A stretch of DNA of 64,000 bases from Photobacterium alginatilyticum (GCF_009910675.1 NZ_RSEJ01000014.1:85650-149649); one strand, 5' to 3'. Positions 27,509 to 37,163 are shown, counted from the first letter of the stretch. Program-made: numbers and translations. The notes: a model not told the origin generated them from the letters alone.

Positions 27509-28153
27509 ATGAAGACCCGCGACAGAATTATTCAGGCAGCACTGGAGCTTTTCAATGAAAGCGGTGAGCCAAACATAACCACGAACCACATTGCCGCTCA
27601 TCTGGGGATCAGCCCCGGCAATCTGTATTATCATTTTCGCAATAAAGAAGAGATTATACACAGTATTTTTGATGAATACGCCCGTGATTTGAGTATTCGT
27701 TTCCAGCCTCAAGGGGAATCTAAGGTAACTGCCGATAATTTATTGGGTTATCTCGACGCGGTATTTATGTTGATGTGGCGGTATCGTTTTTTCTACGCCA
27801 ACCTGCCCGATATTCTGCGCAGGGATCCCGAGCTACAGGAAAAATACCTGGCGGCGCAAGAAGGGCTGCATCAGAACATTATGGGGATGATGAATAGCTT
27901 CCGTGCCAGCGAGTTGCTTGACCTTGATGATGATGAACTGCTTAGCCTGGCCAATACGCTTAAGCTGGTTGCCTCCAGCTGGATTTGCTACCAGACGACC
28001 CAGGCTGCCGGGGCAAAAATCACCAAGGCGGTGATCTACCAGGGCGTGTTGCAGATGCTGAGTATTGTGCGGCCGCTGACAACAGCGAAAGGAAAAGAGC
28101 AGGTGATCTTGCTTGAATCGCACTACTGCGAGCAGGTAAAGCGTAATGCTTAA
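27509..28153 (+). CDS. TetR-family transcriptional regulator
   Basis: The 214-aa protein from ATG 27509 has an N-terminal TetR helix-turn-helix: MKTRDRIIQAALELFNESG, then ITTNHIAAHLGISPGNLYYHF near 23-44. The C-terminal ligand/dimer domain (SKVTADNLLGYLDAVF onward) is alpha-helical and not assignable to a known ligand. It is divergent from hldD with 116 bp between starts, so it could control itself and hldD. Target genes are not known from the sequence. Confidence 0.85.
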   Translation: MKTRDRIIQAALELFNESGEPNITTNHIAAHLGISPGNLYYHFRNKEEIIHSIFDEYARDLSIRFQPQGESKVTADNLLGYLDAVFMLMWRYRFFYANLPDILRRDPELQEKYLAAQEGLHQNIMGMMNSFRASELLDLDDDELLSLANTLKLVASSWICYQTTQAAGAKITKAVIYQGVLQMLSIVRPLTTAKGKEQVILLESHYCEQVKRNA

Positions 28154-28237
28154 GTGTTGATAGCGCGGCTCTGAGGTGTCTGAGCGGCTATGTCAGGGCG
28201 CTCTTTGAGATTTCCGCTGAAAACTGAACGTATGGAA

Positions 28238-28954
28238 TTAGGGGTATAGCGCTGAAATACGTACCAGTTGGACGTCTTGTTCAGCCAGCTCCGGCAGCTG
28301 CTCCTCGAGTGTTGCCAGTGTAACGGGGTAGGGGTGGCCTATGGCGACGGCATAACCGTTGCGCTTGGCCCGCCTGACCGCCTGCGCCAGTTGCTGGCGA
28401 ACAAACTGCGGGGTGCGGAAATGGTCGAGAAAGATGTGGCGGCGCAATGCAGGGACCCCCTGGGCGCGCGCCTGCTTGAGGGCGACTGACTTTGCCGTTG
28501 TCCGGCTGTCGAGAAAATTGACTCCCTGCTCCCCCAGGACATCCATGACCCAGCCCATCGCCTCGGTATTCTGAGTAAGGGCACTGCCCATATGATTGTT
28601 CATGGCGACGGCATTTGGCACCCGGCTCAGGGCATGGCGCAGGGTTTGTTGGAGCTCGGCCTGTGACATTTTTCCGGTAAGAGTCGTCAGCTCCAGCGGC
28701 GCCGTACGCTGTGGCTCCATCGGCATGTGCAGCAGGGTGTCACGCTGTTCCAATCCGGCCTGTTTGGCCGTGGCAAGATCATAAGGGGTGTCCGGAAGGA
28801 TAGAGATACTGACTTCCGGCGGCAGGGTAGACAGTGCAGCAGGCATGGCCCGGTAACCCAAGTCATCAATGACGATGGCGAGTTTGGCTGCGAGGCTGTG
28901 TCCTGGCAGCGCCAAGCTGAAGAGCAGAGAAAACCAGAGTGCAATCCATCGCAT
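28238..28954 (-). CDS. yibQ: Divergent polysaccharide deacetylase family protein YibQ
   Basis: The 238-aa secreted protein has a signal peptide (MRWIALWFSLLFSLALPGHSLA, cut near residue 22). The mature part starts KLAIVIDDLGYRAMPAAL with the DD motif of the divergent NodB-like deacetylase fold, LLHMPMEP near 73, NNHMGSALTQ near 118 and FLDSRTTAKS near 146. Catalytic role is uncharacterised. It follows envC by 25 bp in a gpmI-envC-yibQ unit, as in E. coli, pointing to a cell-envelope function. Confidence 0.88.
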   Translation of the reverse strand: MRWIALWFSLLFSLALPGHSLAAKLAIVIDDLGYRAMPAALSTLPPEVSISILPDTPYDLATAKQAGLEQRDTLLHMPMEPQRTAPLELTTLTGKMSQAELQQTLRHALSRVPNAVAMNNHMGSALTQNTEAMGWVMDVLGEQGVNFLDSRTTAKSVALKQARAQGVPALRRHIFLDHFRTPQFVRQQLAQAVRRAKRNGYAVAIGHPYPVTLATLEEQLPELAEQDVQLVRISALYP

Positions 28955-28979
28955 GCCAGGTGTCCTTATCGGTACAAGC

Positions 28980-30137
28980 TTATCTTTTCAGCCAGCCTTT
29001 GGGGTTAGTGGGATTGCCTTTTCGGCGGATTTCAAAATACAGTCCCGAACGTTCCTGTCCGCCGCTGTCACCGACAAGTGCAATGGCTTCGTTGGCCTGT
29101 ACCACATCACCGACTTTTTTGAGCAAGGTCTGGTTGTAACCGTAGAAGCTCATATCGCCTTTGCCATGGTCGATAACCAGCATCAGGCCATACCCGCGTA
29201 GCCAGTCCGCGAATACGATTTTCCCCGAGTATACGGCCTTGACCTGGCTGCCGGTTGCTTTGCCAATTACCATGCCCTTCCAGCGCAGTTCGCCTTGCTG
29301 AGGAGTGCCGTACTGATGAAGGATTGCGCCTGTGACCGGCCACGGCAGCTTGCCTTTGTGCCTTGCCAGCCCGTCCATCGGTACGCGTCTTGCTGCCTCG
29401 GCAGCCGCTTTGGCCTTGGCTATTTCTTTGACCAGGCGCTGCTCGTTGCTCTTGAGCTCGGACAGGTACTGAGAGTCTGATTTTAGCTGGCCCCTGATAG
29501 TACGCACTGTTTTATGGCGTTGTCGTTGCTCGCTCTCCAGCGTACTTTTCTCGGTTTTGAGCCGGGTCAGCAATGTTTTTTGCTGCTGATGCTGCTGGGT
29601 CAGTTGGTGTGCCTTCAGCTGTAGCTCCGTTGTGGTGGCGGCGAGTTCGTCCAGGGTCTTGGCGCGCGCTTCACTGAGGCGTTCGGCATAGATTGACATT
29701 CGGTCAAGCTCGGTGCTGTCTTCGCCACTGAGCAACGAGGCTAGCTGGCTGTTTTTTCCCTGACGGTATTGGGTATTGAGCAGTTCTTTCAGCATCTCTT
29801 GCTGGCCGAGTTGCTGTTGCTGAAGGCGTTGCTGTTCTTGCTGAAGCTTACTGATGGAGCGGTCGAGCTGTTTGAGCTGGTTATCGGCCTTGTGGATTTT
29901 TTTGGCCGTTGCTGCGATAGCAAGCTCCTGCTGTTTTAGGGATTGTTGCAGCGTATTGATTCTTTTTTGCTTGGTGCTTAGCTGATCCTGCTGGCGGGAG
30001 ATTTCCTTTTTGACGCCTTCGAGCTGGTTCTGGTTGCTCGCCTGGCTTGGTTGTGCAGATGTCAGGCATAACAAAGCGCCAGTGCATAATGCACTGGCGC
30101 GGAGGATGTTGCCCAGGTATTTGATCTTATCCCGCAT
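28980..30137 (-). CDS. envC: Murein hydrolase activator EnvC
   Basis: Periplasmic activator of the amidases AmiA/AmiB in cell division. The 385-aa protein has an N-terminal signal sequence (to about residue 33, QPSQAS), a long Gln/Lys-rich coiled coil (about 38-245) and a C-terminal LytM domain. The LytM domain lacks the metal-binding HxH (YFEIRRKG instead), as expected for an activator without its own hydrolase activity. It starts 8 bp after the gpmI stop and is followed by yibQ. Confidence 0.93.
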   Translation of the reverse strand: MRDKIKYLGNILRASALCTGALLCLTSAQPSQASNQNQLEGVKKEISRQQDQLSTKQKRINTLQQSLKQQELAIAATAKKIHKADNQLKQLDRSISKLQQEQQRLQQQQLGQQEMLKELLNTQYRQGKNSQLASLLSGEDSTELDRMSIYAERLSEARAKTLDELAATTTELQLKAHQLTQQHQQQKTLLTRLKTEKSTLESEQRQRHKTVRTIRGQLKSDSQYLSELKSNEQRLVKEIAKAKAAAEAARRVPMDGLARHKGKLPWPVTGAILHQYGTPQQGELRWKGMVIGKATGSQVKAVYSGKIVFADWLRGYGLMLVIDHGKGDMSFYGYNQTLLKKVGDVVQANEAIALVGDSGGQERSGLYFEIRRKGNPTNPKGWLKR

Positions 30138-30145
30138 GGGGGAGA

Positions 30146-31687
30146 TTATTTCAGATCAAACAGCACCTGACCAGTCATCTCTGCAGGGATTTCCATATCT
30201 GTTAGCGCCAGCATAGTTGGTGCTAGATCAGACAGTTTACCGTCATCTTTCAGGGTCAGAGACTTGTCACCGACGTAAACCAGCGGTACCGGCAGGTTGG
30301 TGTGCGCGGTATGGATACCACCGGTTTCAGGGTTAATCATCATTTCGGCGTTACCGTGGTCGGCTGTGATCAGCAACTGACCGTCAACTTCTTTGATTGC
30401 CTCAATCACTTGGCCAATGCAGCTATCAAGTGCTTCACAAGCCTGGACTGCAGCATCGTAAACACCGGTATGACCAACCATGTCGCCATTCGGATAGTTG
30501 CAGATGATGGTATCGAATTCACCGCTCTTGATGGCTGCAACCAGCTTTTCAGTCAGCTCCGGTGCACTCATTTCAGGCTGTAGATCATAGGTCGCTACTT
30601 TCGGTGAAGCGACTAGCGAGCGAGATTCGCCGTCAAACTCGGTTTCGACACCGCCGTTGAAGAAGAAAGTAACGTGCGCGTACTTTTCAGTTTCAGAGAT
30701 ACGCAGCTGCTTCTTACCTTTCTTCGATAGCCACTCGCCCAGCGTGTTATCAAGGGTTGCTGGTGGGTAAGCAATAGCTAGGTTAATGTCAGCAGCGTAC
30801 TGGGTTAGCATCACGAAATCAGCCAGCGCAGGCACTTTAGCACGCTCGAAGCCCGCGAAGTCTGTCTCGAAGGCACGGGTGATCTGGCGGGCACGGTCAG
30901 CACGGTAGTTCATGAAGATAACGGCATCGCCATCTTCCATCGCAGCGACGTCCTGGCCTTCGGCACGGATTTCTGTTGCTTTCACGAACTCATCGTTTTC
31001 CTCACGCGCGTAGGCGGCTTCCAGGCCTTCCACGGCAGATGCCGCCGAGAACTCGGCTTTCGCAGCGGTAAGCAGGTCGTAAGCGACTTCAACACGATCC
31101 CAGTTGTTGTCACGGTCCATCGCGTAGTAGCGACCAACCAGTGACGCCACACGGCCTTTGCCTAGTTCGGCAAACAGGGCATCAAAGCGCTCCAGTGATG
31201 CCTGTGCGCTACGTGGTGGTGTATCACGGCCGTCCAGGAAGCAATGCAGGTAGATTTTTTCTGCGCCGCGCTTGGCTGCCATTTCTACCGCTGCTGCAAT
31301 GTGGTCTTCATGGCTGTGAACACCGCCCGGAGACATCAGGCCCATGATGTGAACGGCTTTGCCGGCATTGATAGCCTTGTCCATCGCCGCTACAAGGGCT
31401 TCGTTTTCGAAGAAGTCGCCGTCGGCAATAGATTTGGTGATGCGTGTCAGATCCTGATAAACAACGCGACCGGCACCAATGTTGGTGTGACCAACCTCAG
31501 AGTTACCCATCTGACCGTCTGGCAAACCCACATCCATGCCCGAAGCAGAAATTAGGGTGTTGGCTTCATTTGCCATCAAGCCGTCCATCACTGGTGTGTT
31601 TGCGTTTGCAATTGCGTTGTCGGAATTGTCTTCGCGGTAACCCCAGCCATCCAGGATAACTAAAGCCAGTGGCTTCTTAGCAGACAT
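30146..31687 (-). CDS. gpmI: 2,3-bisphosphoglycerate-independent phosphoglycerate mutase
   Basis: Manganese-dependent glycolytic enzyme that interconverts 3- and 2-phosphoglycerate. The ATG at 31687, after a GAGAGGA site, gives 513 aa starting [16 protein letters not shown]. The catalytic Ser lies in [14 protein letters not shown] near residue 62. Metal sites include VHSHEDH near 122 and [10 protein letters not shown] near 441. The open frame extends 48 codons upstream but without homology. First gene of gpmI-envC-yibQ; a large inverted repeat lies 41 bp upstream. Confidence 0.95.
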   Translation of the reverse strand: MSAKKPLALVILDGWGYREDNSDNAIANANTPVMDGLMANEANTLISASGMDVGLPDGQMGNSEVGHTNIGAGRVVYQDLTRITKSIADGDFFENEALVAAMDKAINAGKAVHIMGLMSPGGVHSHEDHIAAAVEMAAKRGAEKIYLHCFLDGRDTPPRSAQASLERFDALFAELGKGRVASLVGRYYAMDRDNNWDRVEVAYDLLTAAKAEFSAASAVEGLEAAYAREENDEFVKATEIRAEGQDVAAMEDGDAVIFMNYRADRARQITRAFETDFAGFERAKVPALADFVMLTQYAADINLAIAYPPATLDNTLGEWLSKKGKKQLRISETEKYAHVTFFFNGGVETEFDGESRSLVASPKVATYDLQPEMSAPELTEKLVAAIKSGEFDTIICNYPNGDMVGHTGVYDAAVQACEALDSCIGQVIEAIKEVDGQLLITADHGNAEMMINPETGGIHTAHTNLPVPLVYVGDKSLTLKDDGKLSDLAPTMLALTDMEIPAEMTGQVLFDLK

Positions 31688-31727
31688 ATGCTGTCCTCTC
31701 GTAAAGTTATAAATCTGAGTGTAATTT

Positions 31728-31774
31728 AGACCAATTACCTTAAATATCTGCGAACTATCTAAGGTGATTGGTCT
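31728..31774. promoter_or_regulatory. 15-bp inverted repeat upstream of gpmI
   Basis: AGACCAATTACCTTA (31728-31742) and TAAGGTGATTGGTCT (31760-31774) match as an inverted repeat with one mismatch and a 17-nt spacer. It starts 41 bp upstream of gpmI. It could be an operator for an unknown regulator or a leader hairpin. Confidence 0.5.
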
Positions 31775-32110
31775 GGTTGTATGTAATTTTACTACAAGTA
31801 ATGGCCAAAACTGTAGGGCAAGATCAAACAATGCTGTAAATGGATTGTTATCTTCCTACGTGAAATATATGCATTTCTGTCTTTGAGTGTAAGCCCTGAT
31901 TGAGAGTTTTTTTCTATTTCATTGAAAGGTGGAAGCTGAAAACGATTGTTCAAGGCGTATACTATTATCGCCGGAATCGAGTGAGCCAATACGCGGAATT
32001 GTTGACGCCTGCTGTACAACAACGTTGCCGCGGGTATACTCGGGTTCCTTTGAGGTGGAGTCTGGCCCTGATTTTCAGGTGTCTTGTATTAGGAAAATAG
32101 AGCGAAAGTC
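31775..32110. other. Divergent intergenic region gpmI / yibN
   Basis: No gene seen. A TATACT at 32035-32040 is a possible -10 for yibN but has no good -35. Several frames are open for under 80 codons without family resemblance. Confidence 0.45.
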
Positions 32111-32560
32111 ATGCAGCAATACATCGATTTTGTTACAAGTAATCCAATGTTATCCCTGGTATGGGTAGGTTTGGTCGTGGCAATCATCGCGTCTTATGTG
32201 AAACAGAAGGCCGCGGGCTATAAAGTGGTTACCCCCAATGAAGCGACGGTCATGGTGAACCGTGAAGACGGCGTATTCATCGATATCCGTAGCCGTGATG
32301 AGTACCGCCAGGGGCATATTTCGGGTGCCCTTCACATTTTGCCGAGCCAAATTAAAGAACAGAACTTTTCAGAGCTTGAAAAGCACAAAACAGCCCCAAT
32401 CATTGTGGTATGCAAGACAGGCCAGACAGCACAAGAGAGTGCCAATCTGTTACATAAAGCCGGTTTTGAGAATGTTAATTTGCTGAAGGATGGCCTGATT
32501 TCTTGGAATGAAGCCAATCTGCCGCTGATCCGCAGCAAATCCAGCAAGGGCAAGAAGTAA
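32111..32560 (+). CDS. yibN: Membrane-anchored rhodanese-like protein YibN
   Basis: The 149-aa protein has one N-terminal membrane segment (about residues 12-30, PMLSLVWVGLVVAIIASYV) and a rhodanese domain. DIRSRDEYRQGHISGALHI near 58 and the active-site Cys loop IVVCKTGQTAQE near 98-109 are intact, so sulphur transfer is possible. It precedes secB as in E. coli, but the grxC gene that E. coli carries between them is missing here. Confidence 0.9.
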   Translation: MQQYIDFVTSNPMLSLVWVGLVVAIIASYVKQKAAGYKVVTPNEATVMVNREDGVFIDIRSRDEYRQGHISGALHILPSQIKEQNFSELEKHKTAPIIVVCKTGQTAQESANLLHKAGFENVNLLKDGLISWNEANLPLIRSKSSKGKK

Positions 32561-32696
32561 CCCCTTGTCGCTCGGAGCGCGCCATACTAGGCAGTGTCTC
32601 CGATGCAAACCGAATTTGTGCAGCGTGTGATAATTATCATGGTTGCGAATATTTATGATCTCATGTGATGAGATTGAGAGAGAAAAGGACACGAAA

Positions 32697-33167
32697 ATGG
32701 CTGAAGCAGCAAACAACGAAGCACAACAGAACTTCCAGATCCAGCGTATCTTCCTGAAAGATGTTTCTTTCGAAGCGCCGAATTCACCTGATATGTTCCA
32801 GAAAGAGTGGAACCCAGATGTGAAACTGGACCTGGATACCCAGAGCCGCGAGTTGGGTGAAGGTGTTTTCGAAGTGATTCTTCGTCTGACTGTAACTGTG
32901 AAGAACGCCGATGACACGGCATTCCTGTGTGAAGTTCAGCAGGGCGGTATTTTCTCTGTTTCAGGCATGGAAGCGCCTCAGCTTGCACATTGCCTAGGTG
33001 CATTCTGCCCGAATATCCTGTTCCCATATGCGCGTGAAACTATTTCAAGCCTAGTGGTTAAAGGTACTTTCCCTCAGCTGAACCTGGCACCTGTTAACTT
33101 TGATGCTTTGTTCATGAACTACCTTCAGAACCAGGCGCAAGCTAACCCTGAAAGCACTGAAGCCTAA
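32697..33167 (+). CDS. secB: Protein-export chaperone SecB
   Basis: Tetrameric cytosolic chaperone that keeps precursors unfolded and delivers them to SecA. The ATG at 32697 (AAAGGA site) gives 156 aa starting [19 protein letters not shown]. The conserved [14 protein letters not shown] and [16 protein letters not shown], and the FPYARE...V segment are all present. The in-frame codons upstream are not part of SecB. It starts 17 bp before gpsA, with which it is likely cotranscribed. Confidence 0.96.
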   Translation: MAEAANNEAQQNFQIQRIFLKDVSFEAPNSPDMFQKEWNPDVKLDLDTQSRELGEGVFEVILRLTVTVKNADDTAFLCEVQQGGIFSVSGMEAPQLAHCLGAFCPNILFPYARETISSLVVKGTFPQLNLAPVNFDALFMNYLQNQAQANPESTEA

Positions 33168-33184
33168 TCGCTAAAGTGGCCGTT

Positions 33185-34201
33185 ATGAATCAGAACGTAG
33201 ACAAAGCAATCACGATGACAGTGCTGGGTGCCGGCTCTTACGGCACCTCCCTGGCCATCTCTCTGGCCCGAAATGGCGCTAACGTCATATTGTGGGGCCA
33301 TGAGCCTGAACATATGGCACAGCTCGAGATTGACCGTGCCAATGAGGCTTTCCTGCCGGGCGTTCCGTTTCCCGATTCGCTGATTGTCTCGGCGGATTTG
33401 GAGGAAGCCGTTCAGGCCTGTCAGGATTTGCTGGTGGTAGTTCCGAGCCATGTGTTTGGTGAAGTACTGTCGAATGTGAAGCCTTACCTGCGTGATGATT
33501 CACGTATTTGCTGGGCAACCAAAGGGCTCGAGCCTGACACCGGGCGCTTGCTCAAAGAGGTTGCCATCGATGCATTGGGTGAGGATGTTCCGCTGGCCGT
33601 ACTTTCCGGCCCTACGTTTGCCAAAGAGCTGGCGGCGGGGATGCCGACGGCGATCGCCGTATCTTCTCCCGATGAGGTCTTCGTCCGTGAGCTGCAGGAA
33701 AAAATTCACTGCAGCAAGACATTCCGTGTCTACAGCAATACCGATTTTATCGGCATGCAGCTGGGCGGCGCGGTGAAGAATGTGATTGCGATTGGCGCCG
33801 GTATGTCTGATGGTATTGGCTTTGGTGCCAATGCCCGTACCGCATTGATCACTCGCGGTCTGGCGGAAATGTGTCGCCTTGGCGCTGCCCTGGGTGCCCA
33901 GCCGGAAACCTTTATGGGGATGGCGGGACTGGGCGACTTGGTGCTGACATGTACCGATAACCAGTCACGCAACCGTCGTTTTGGTCTGGCTCTGGGGCAG
34001 GGCAAAACGGTTGATGCGGCACAGGATGACATTGGTCAGGTGGTAGAAGGCTATCGCAACACCAAGGAAGTCTGGGTACTTTCCCAGCGCTACGGGGTTG
34101 AGATGCCGATCACCGAACAGATTTATCAGGTGCTTTATCAGGGCAAAGATGCCCGTGAAGCGGCCAAAGATCTACTGGCCCGTGAGAAAAAAGACGAATA
34201 A
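33185..34201 (+). CDS. gpsA: NAD(P)-dependent glycerol-3-phosphate dehydrogenase
   Basis: Reduces dihydroxyacetone phosphate to sn-glycerol 3-phosphate for phospholipid synthesis. The 338-aa protein has the Rossmann motif [16 protein letters not shown] near 14-29, VVPSHVF near 86, [11 protein letters not shown] near 145, and the catalytic Lys in [15 protein letters not shown] near 195. A GTG three codons upstream could also serve as start. A strong terminator follows, separating it from cysE. Confidence 0.95.
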   Translation: MNQNVDKAITMTVLGAGSYGTSLAISLARNGANVILWGHEPEHMAQLEIDRANEAFLPGVPFPDSLIVSADLEEAVQACQDLLVVVPSHVFGEVLSNVKPYLRDDSRICWATKGLEPDTGRLLKEVAIDALGEDVPLAVLSGPTFAKELAAGMPTAIAVSSPDEVFVRELQEKIHCSKTFRVYSNTDFIGMQLGGAVKNVIAIGAGMSDGIGFGANARTALITRGLAEMCRLGAALGAQPETFMGMAGLGDLVLTCTDNQSRNRRFGLALGQGKTVDAAQDDIGQVVEGYRNTKEVWVLSQRYGVEMPITEQIYQVLYQGKDAREAAKDLLAREKKDE

Positions 34202-34240
34202 CGGCAAAATAGCTGTCGCGTACAGGATCACGAGCAATAT

Positions 34241-34278
34241 AACAACGCGTGCTGCCAAGCCCGCGTTGTTTTTTTTTT
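34241..34278 (+). terminator. gpsA terminator
   Basis: AACAACGCG (34241-34249) and CGCGTTGTT (34262-34270) flank a 12-nt loop and are followed by eight more T residues. It ends the secB-gpsA unit before cysE. Confidence 0.85.
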
Positions 34279-34335
34279 CAAGCACGTTAAAGTTAAACAG
34301 ATACCGATTTGATGACAAAACGAACAGAGGGTGAT

Positions 34336-35157
34336 GTGAAGGAGTGTCAACAATATGAGGTCTGGCAGGCTATCAAGCGGGAAGCGCGGGAGCAGTCAGA
34401 GCAAGAACCGATGCTGGCCAGCTTTTATCATGCAACTATTATCAAGCATGATAATTTAGCCGCTGCGCTCAGTTATATACTGGCCAACAAGTTGGCGACG
34501 CCGTCTATGCCGGCGATGGCGGTACGCGAGGTCATTGAAGAAGCCTTCGCTGCCGACTGTATGATCACCGAATCGGCAGCCTGCGATATCCGTGCTGTGG
34601 TTGAGCGAGATCCTGCGGTCGAGATGTACTCCATTCCCCTGTTATATCTGAAAGGTTATCACGCCTTGCAGGGCTATCGAGTCGCCAACTGGCTGTGGAA
34701 ACAAAAGCGGGTTGCTCTTGCTGTTTATCTGCAAAATCAAATTTCGGTCGCCTGTCAGGTAGACGTGCACCCTGCGGCGACGATTGGTCAGGGGATCATG
34801 TTTGACCATGCGACCGGTATTGTGATTGGTGAAACAGCCGTGATCGAGAATGATGTTTCGATCCTTCAGGACGTTACCCTGGGTGGTACGGGTAAGGAAG
34901 GCGGCGATCGTCACCCGAAGATCCGCGAAGGCGTGATGATTGGTGCCGGTGCCAAGATACTGGGCAACATCGAAGTCGGCGAGGGGGCGAAAATCGGATC
35001 CTGCTCTGTGGTGCTCAATCCCGTTCCGCCGCATACTACGGTGGCTGGGGTACCGGCGAAAATTGTTGGCCGGCCGAGCAGTGAGAAACCATCAATGGAT
35101 ATGGATCAGCAGTTTAACGGCAACGGCCAGACATTTATGGCCGGTGACGGCATTTAA
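34336..35157 (+). CDS. cysE: Serine O-acetyltransferase
   Basis: Commits serine to cysteine synthesis by making O-acetylserine. GTG at 34336, with AGAGGG 5 nt upstream, gives 273 aa, the E. coli CysE length; an ATG at 34312 would add 8 residues without homology. The N-terminal helical domain contains EPMLASFYHATI. The C-terminal left-handed beta-helix has the catalytic DHATGIVIGETA near 158, GGTGKEGGDRHPKI near 184, and the tail SMDMDQQFNG ending GDGI. Cysteine feedback is expected from family knowledge. Confidence 0.93.
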   Translation: MKECQQYEVWQAIKREAREQSEQEPMLASFYHATIIKHDNLAAALSYILANKLATPSMPAMAVREVIEEAFAADCMITESAACDIRAVVERDPAVEMYSIPLLYLKGYHALQGYRVANWLWKQKRVALAVYLQNQISVACQVDVHPAATIGQGIMFDHATGIVIGETAVIENDVSILQDVTLGGTGKEGGDRHPKIREGVMIGAGAKILGNIEVGEGAKIGSCSVVLNPVPPHTTVAGVPAKIVGRPSSEKPSMDMDQQFNGNGQTFMAGDGI

Positions 35158-35182
35158 GCACATTGTTGTGGTTCCAGATAGC

Positions 35183-35215
35183 AAAAGCGAGAGTTTAACG
35201 GCTCTCGCTTTTTTG
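35183..35215 (+). terminator. cysE terminator (convergent with trmL)
   Basis: AAAAGCGAGAG and CTCTCGCTTTT pair around an 8-nt loop with extra T residues, 25 bp after cysE. Confidence 0.8.
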
Positions 35216-35235
35216 TTTCTTATCGGGAGGTTGAT

Positions 35236-35700
35236 CTATACCGCCCCTTTAAATCCAAGCTGACGCCAGGCTTCGTAACCGATGATGGCGGCGGCATTGG
35301 ACAGGTTCAGACTGCGGCTGTCCGGGTGCATTGGGATACGCAGGCGCTGCTCGAGTGGCAGGCTGTCAATCAGTTCTGCTGGCAGGCCACGGGTTTCCGG
35401 GCCGAACAACAGCACATCCCCTTGTTCGAACTTGGCGTTGGTATGGAAGTTGGTCGTTTTGGTGGTGCAGGCAAAAATCCGGCGGTTTTCCATCGCCTCC
35501 ATGAAGGCATCGAAGTTCTTGTGGCGATGAACGTGCGCCAGATCGTGATAATCCAGCCCGGCACGACGTAGTTTCTTTTCTTCCAGGTCAAAACCGAGCG
35601 GCTCGATCAGGTGCAGGTTGGCACCGCAGTTGGCGCATAGGCGAATTATATTGCCCGTATTGGGGGCTATTTCAGGTTCGTACAGGGCGATATCAAACAT
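35236..35700 (-). CDS. trmL: tRNA (cytidine/uridine-2'-O-)-methyltransferase TrmL
   Basis: SPOUT-class enzyme that methylates the wobble ribose of tRNA-Leu isoacceptors. ATG 35700 gives 154 aa starting [20 protein letters not shown]. The knotted SAM site is visible in [11 protein letters not shown] near 99 and [19 protein letters not shown] near 120. It is convergent with cysE, keeping the secB-gpsA-cysE-trmL order of E. coli. Confidence 0.94.
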   Translation of the reverse strand: MFDIALYEPEIAPNTGNIIRLCANCGANLHLIEPLGFDLEEKKLRRAGLDYHDLAHVHRHKNFDAFMEAMENRRIFACTTKTTNFHTNAKFEQGDVLLFGPETRGLPAELIDSLPLEQRLRIPMHPDSRSLNLSNAAAIIGYEAWRQLGFKGAV

Positions 35701-35798
35701 TGTCTGGCTGTCAGTTTGCAAATTTGGCCATATTGTAGCGAAAAAAGCAGGCTTTCAGACAGCAGATTGTCTGAAAGCCATGCAGTTATGCCGGTTGA

Positions 35799-37163
35799 TT
35801 AGAGAGTCAGGGGCAGGGTGATGGTGATCCGCAACCCGCCAAGCGGACTGCGGCTGGCCATGATAGTACCGCTATGCTGGCGGATGGCGCTCTCGGTAAT
35901 GGCCAGTCCCAGCCCGGTGCCGCCGCTACTGCGGTCCCGTGCCGTCGAAACCCGGTAGAACGGACGGAAGATGTCATCCAGTTCATTGTCGGGTACCCCT
36001 TCACCATTATCGTCAATGACGATATAGAGGGTATGGTCCCTGACACTGAAGTTTACCTCGATAACATCGTTGCCGTATTTGATGGCATTGCGCACGACAT
36101 TTTCCAGGGCGCTGATCAGCAGGTTGGGATTTCCGCTGACAGGCCATTCGCCCAGGTCATTGACCTTGAAAACTTTGTTGTTTTGCTCGGCCTCGAAACG
36201 TGCATCTTCCAGCATCTCATACCACAGGCTGCGCGCATCGGAGTGCTCGCGAAGCTCATGGCTGTTGACCTGCATTCGTGATAGTTCCAGCAGCTCGCTG
36301 ATCATCTTTTCCAGCCGCTCTGCCTCGGTATCGATACGGCTGAGCTCTTTGCTCTCTCCCTGCTTACGCTGGGCCAGTGCGGTGGCCATTCGTAGCCGGG
36401 TAAGCGGCGAGCGCAGCTCATGGGAGATATCCGACAGCAGCCGCTGCTGGCCGCCGATCATCTGGTTGATGGCCTGGACCATCTGATTGAAGCTGGCCCC
36501 GGCCTGCTTGAACTCCCTCGGCCCGGCTTCCAGTTTCGGATCGGCCTCGAACTGTCCGGTTGCCACCCGCTCTGCGGCTTGTTGCAGTCGACGGGCCGGA
36601 ATACTGATTGCCCATGCCAGCCAGAGCAGCAGGGGTGTACTGACCAGCATGGTGACGAGGAGCAGCTGGAACGGCTTATCCAGGATCTGAATAAAAAATG
36701 GCGGAGGCTTGCGCCAGACCCGGCCGACATACATCAGCACGGTTTGCTGCTCGTAGCTGAAGGCAAACGGCCCGGCCATCATCCAGCGCCCGTATAGTTT
36801 CTGTTTGGGGGCGCTAGGGCTATCGGCCATGGTGATAAAATTACGCAGTGCCTTGTTACGGCCATCCGGCGTAATAATTTCACCTTCCTCGGTGGTGAAA
36901 TATAGCTGAAACCCCTTGTGGCGGTCGTGGTTGGTAAATCGCTGCAGCCTGTATTTGAGTGGCCCCCTGTCGCGGGTGATTTTCTCGGCGATGCTCTGGG
37001 CCGAGTCCTGAAAGCGTTTTTGCTGCTGTTCCGGGATAGTATGTTGGGCCCGGGGATCGAGATTGGGTAGCAACAAGACGGTCACGACGACAATCAGCAG
37101 TGTCAGCCAGAATACGGCGAAAATCCGGCCATACAGGCTGGAAAAACGAGGTAGCTTCATCAT
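35799..37163 (-). CDS. cpxA: Envelope-stress sensor histidine kinase CpxA
   Basis: Inner-membrane sensor of misfolded envelope proteins. The 454-aa protein has a first membrane segment (about residues 13-33), a periplasmic sensor (about 34-165), a second membrane segment (about 168-190), and a HAMP linker. The phospho-acceptor His is in LSDISHELRSPLTRL near 249, and the ATPase N, G1 and G2 boxes are visible (NVVRNAIKYG, DNGEGVP, GGTGLGLAI). It follows cpxR by 49 bp in the same unit. Confidence 0.94.
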   Translation of the reverse strand: MMKLPRFSSLYGRIFAVFWLTLLIVVVTVLLLPNLDPRAQHTIPEQQQKRFQDSAQSIAEKITRDRGPLKYRLQRFTNHDRHKGFQLYFTTEEGEIITPDGRNKALRNFITMADSPSAPKQKLYGRWMMAGPFAFSYEQQTVLMYVGRVWRKPPPFFIQILDKPFQLLLVTMLVSTPLLLWLAWAISIPARRLQQAAERVATGQFEADPKLEAGPREFKQAGASFNQMVQAINQMIGGQQRLLSDISHELRSPLTRLRMATALAQRKQGESKELSRIDTEAERLEKMISELLELSRMQVNSHELREHSDARSLWYEMLEDARFEAEQNNKVFKVNDLGEWPVSGNPNLLISALENVVRNAIKYGNDVIEVNFSVRDHTLYIVIDDNGEGVPDNELDDIFRPFYRVSTARDRSSGGTGLGLAITESAIRQHSGTIMASRSPLGGLRITITLPLTL

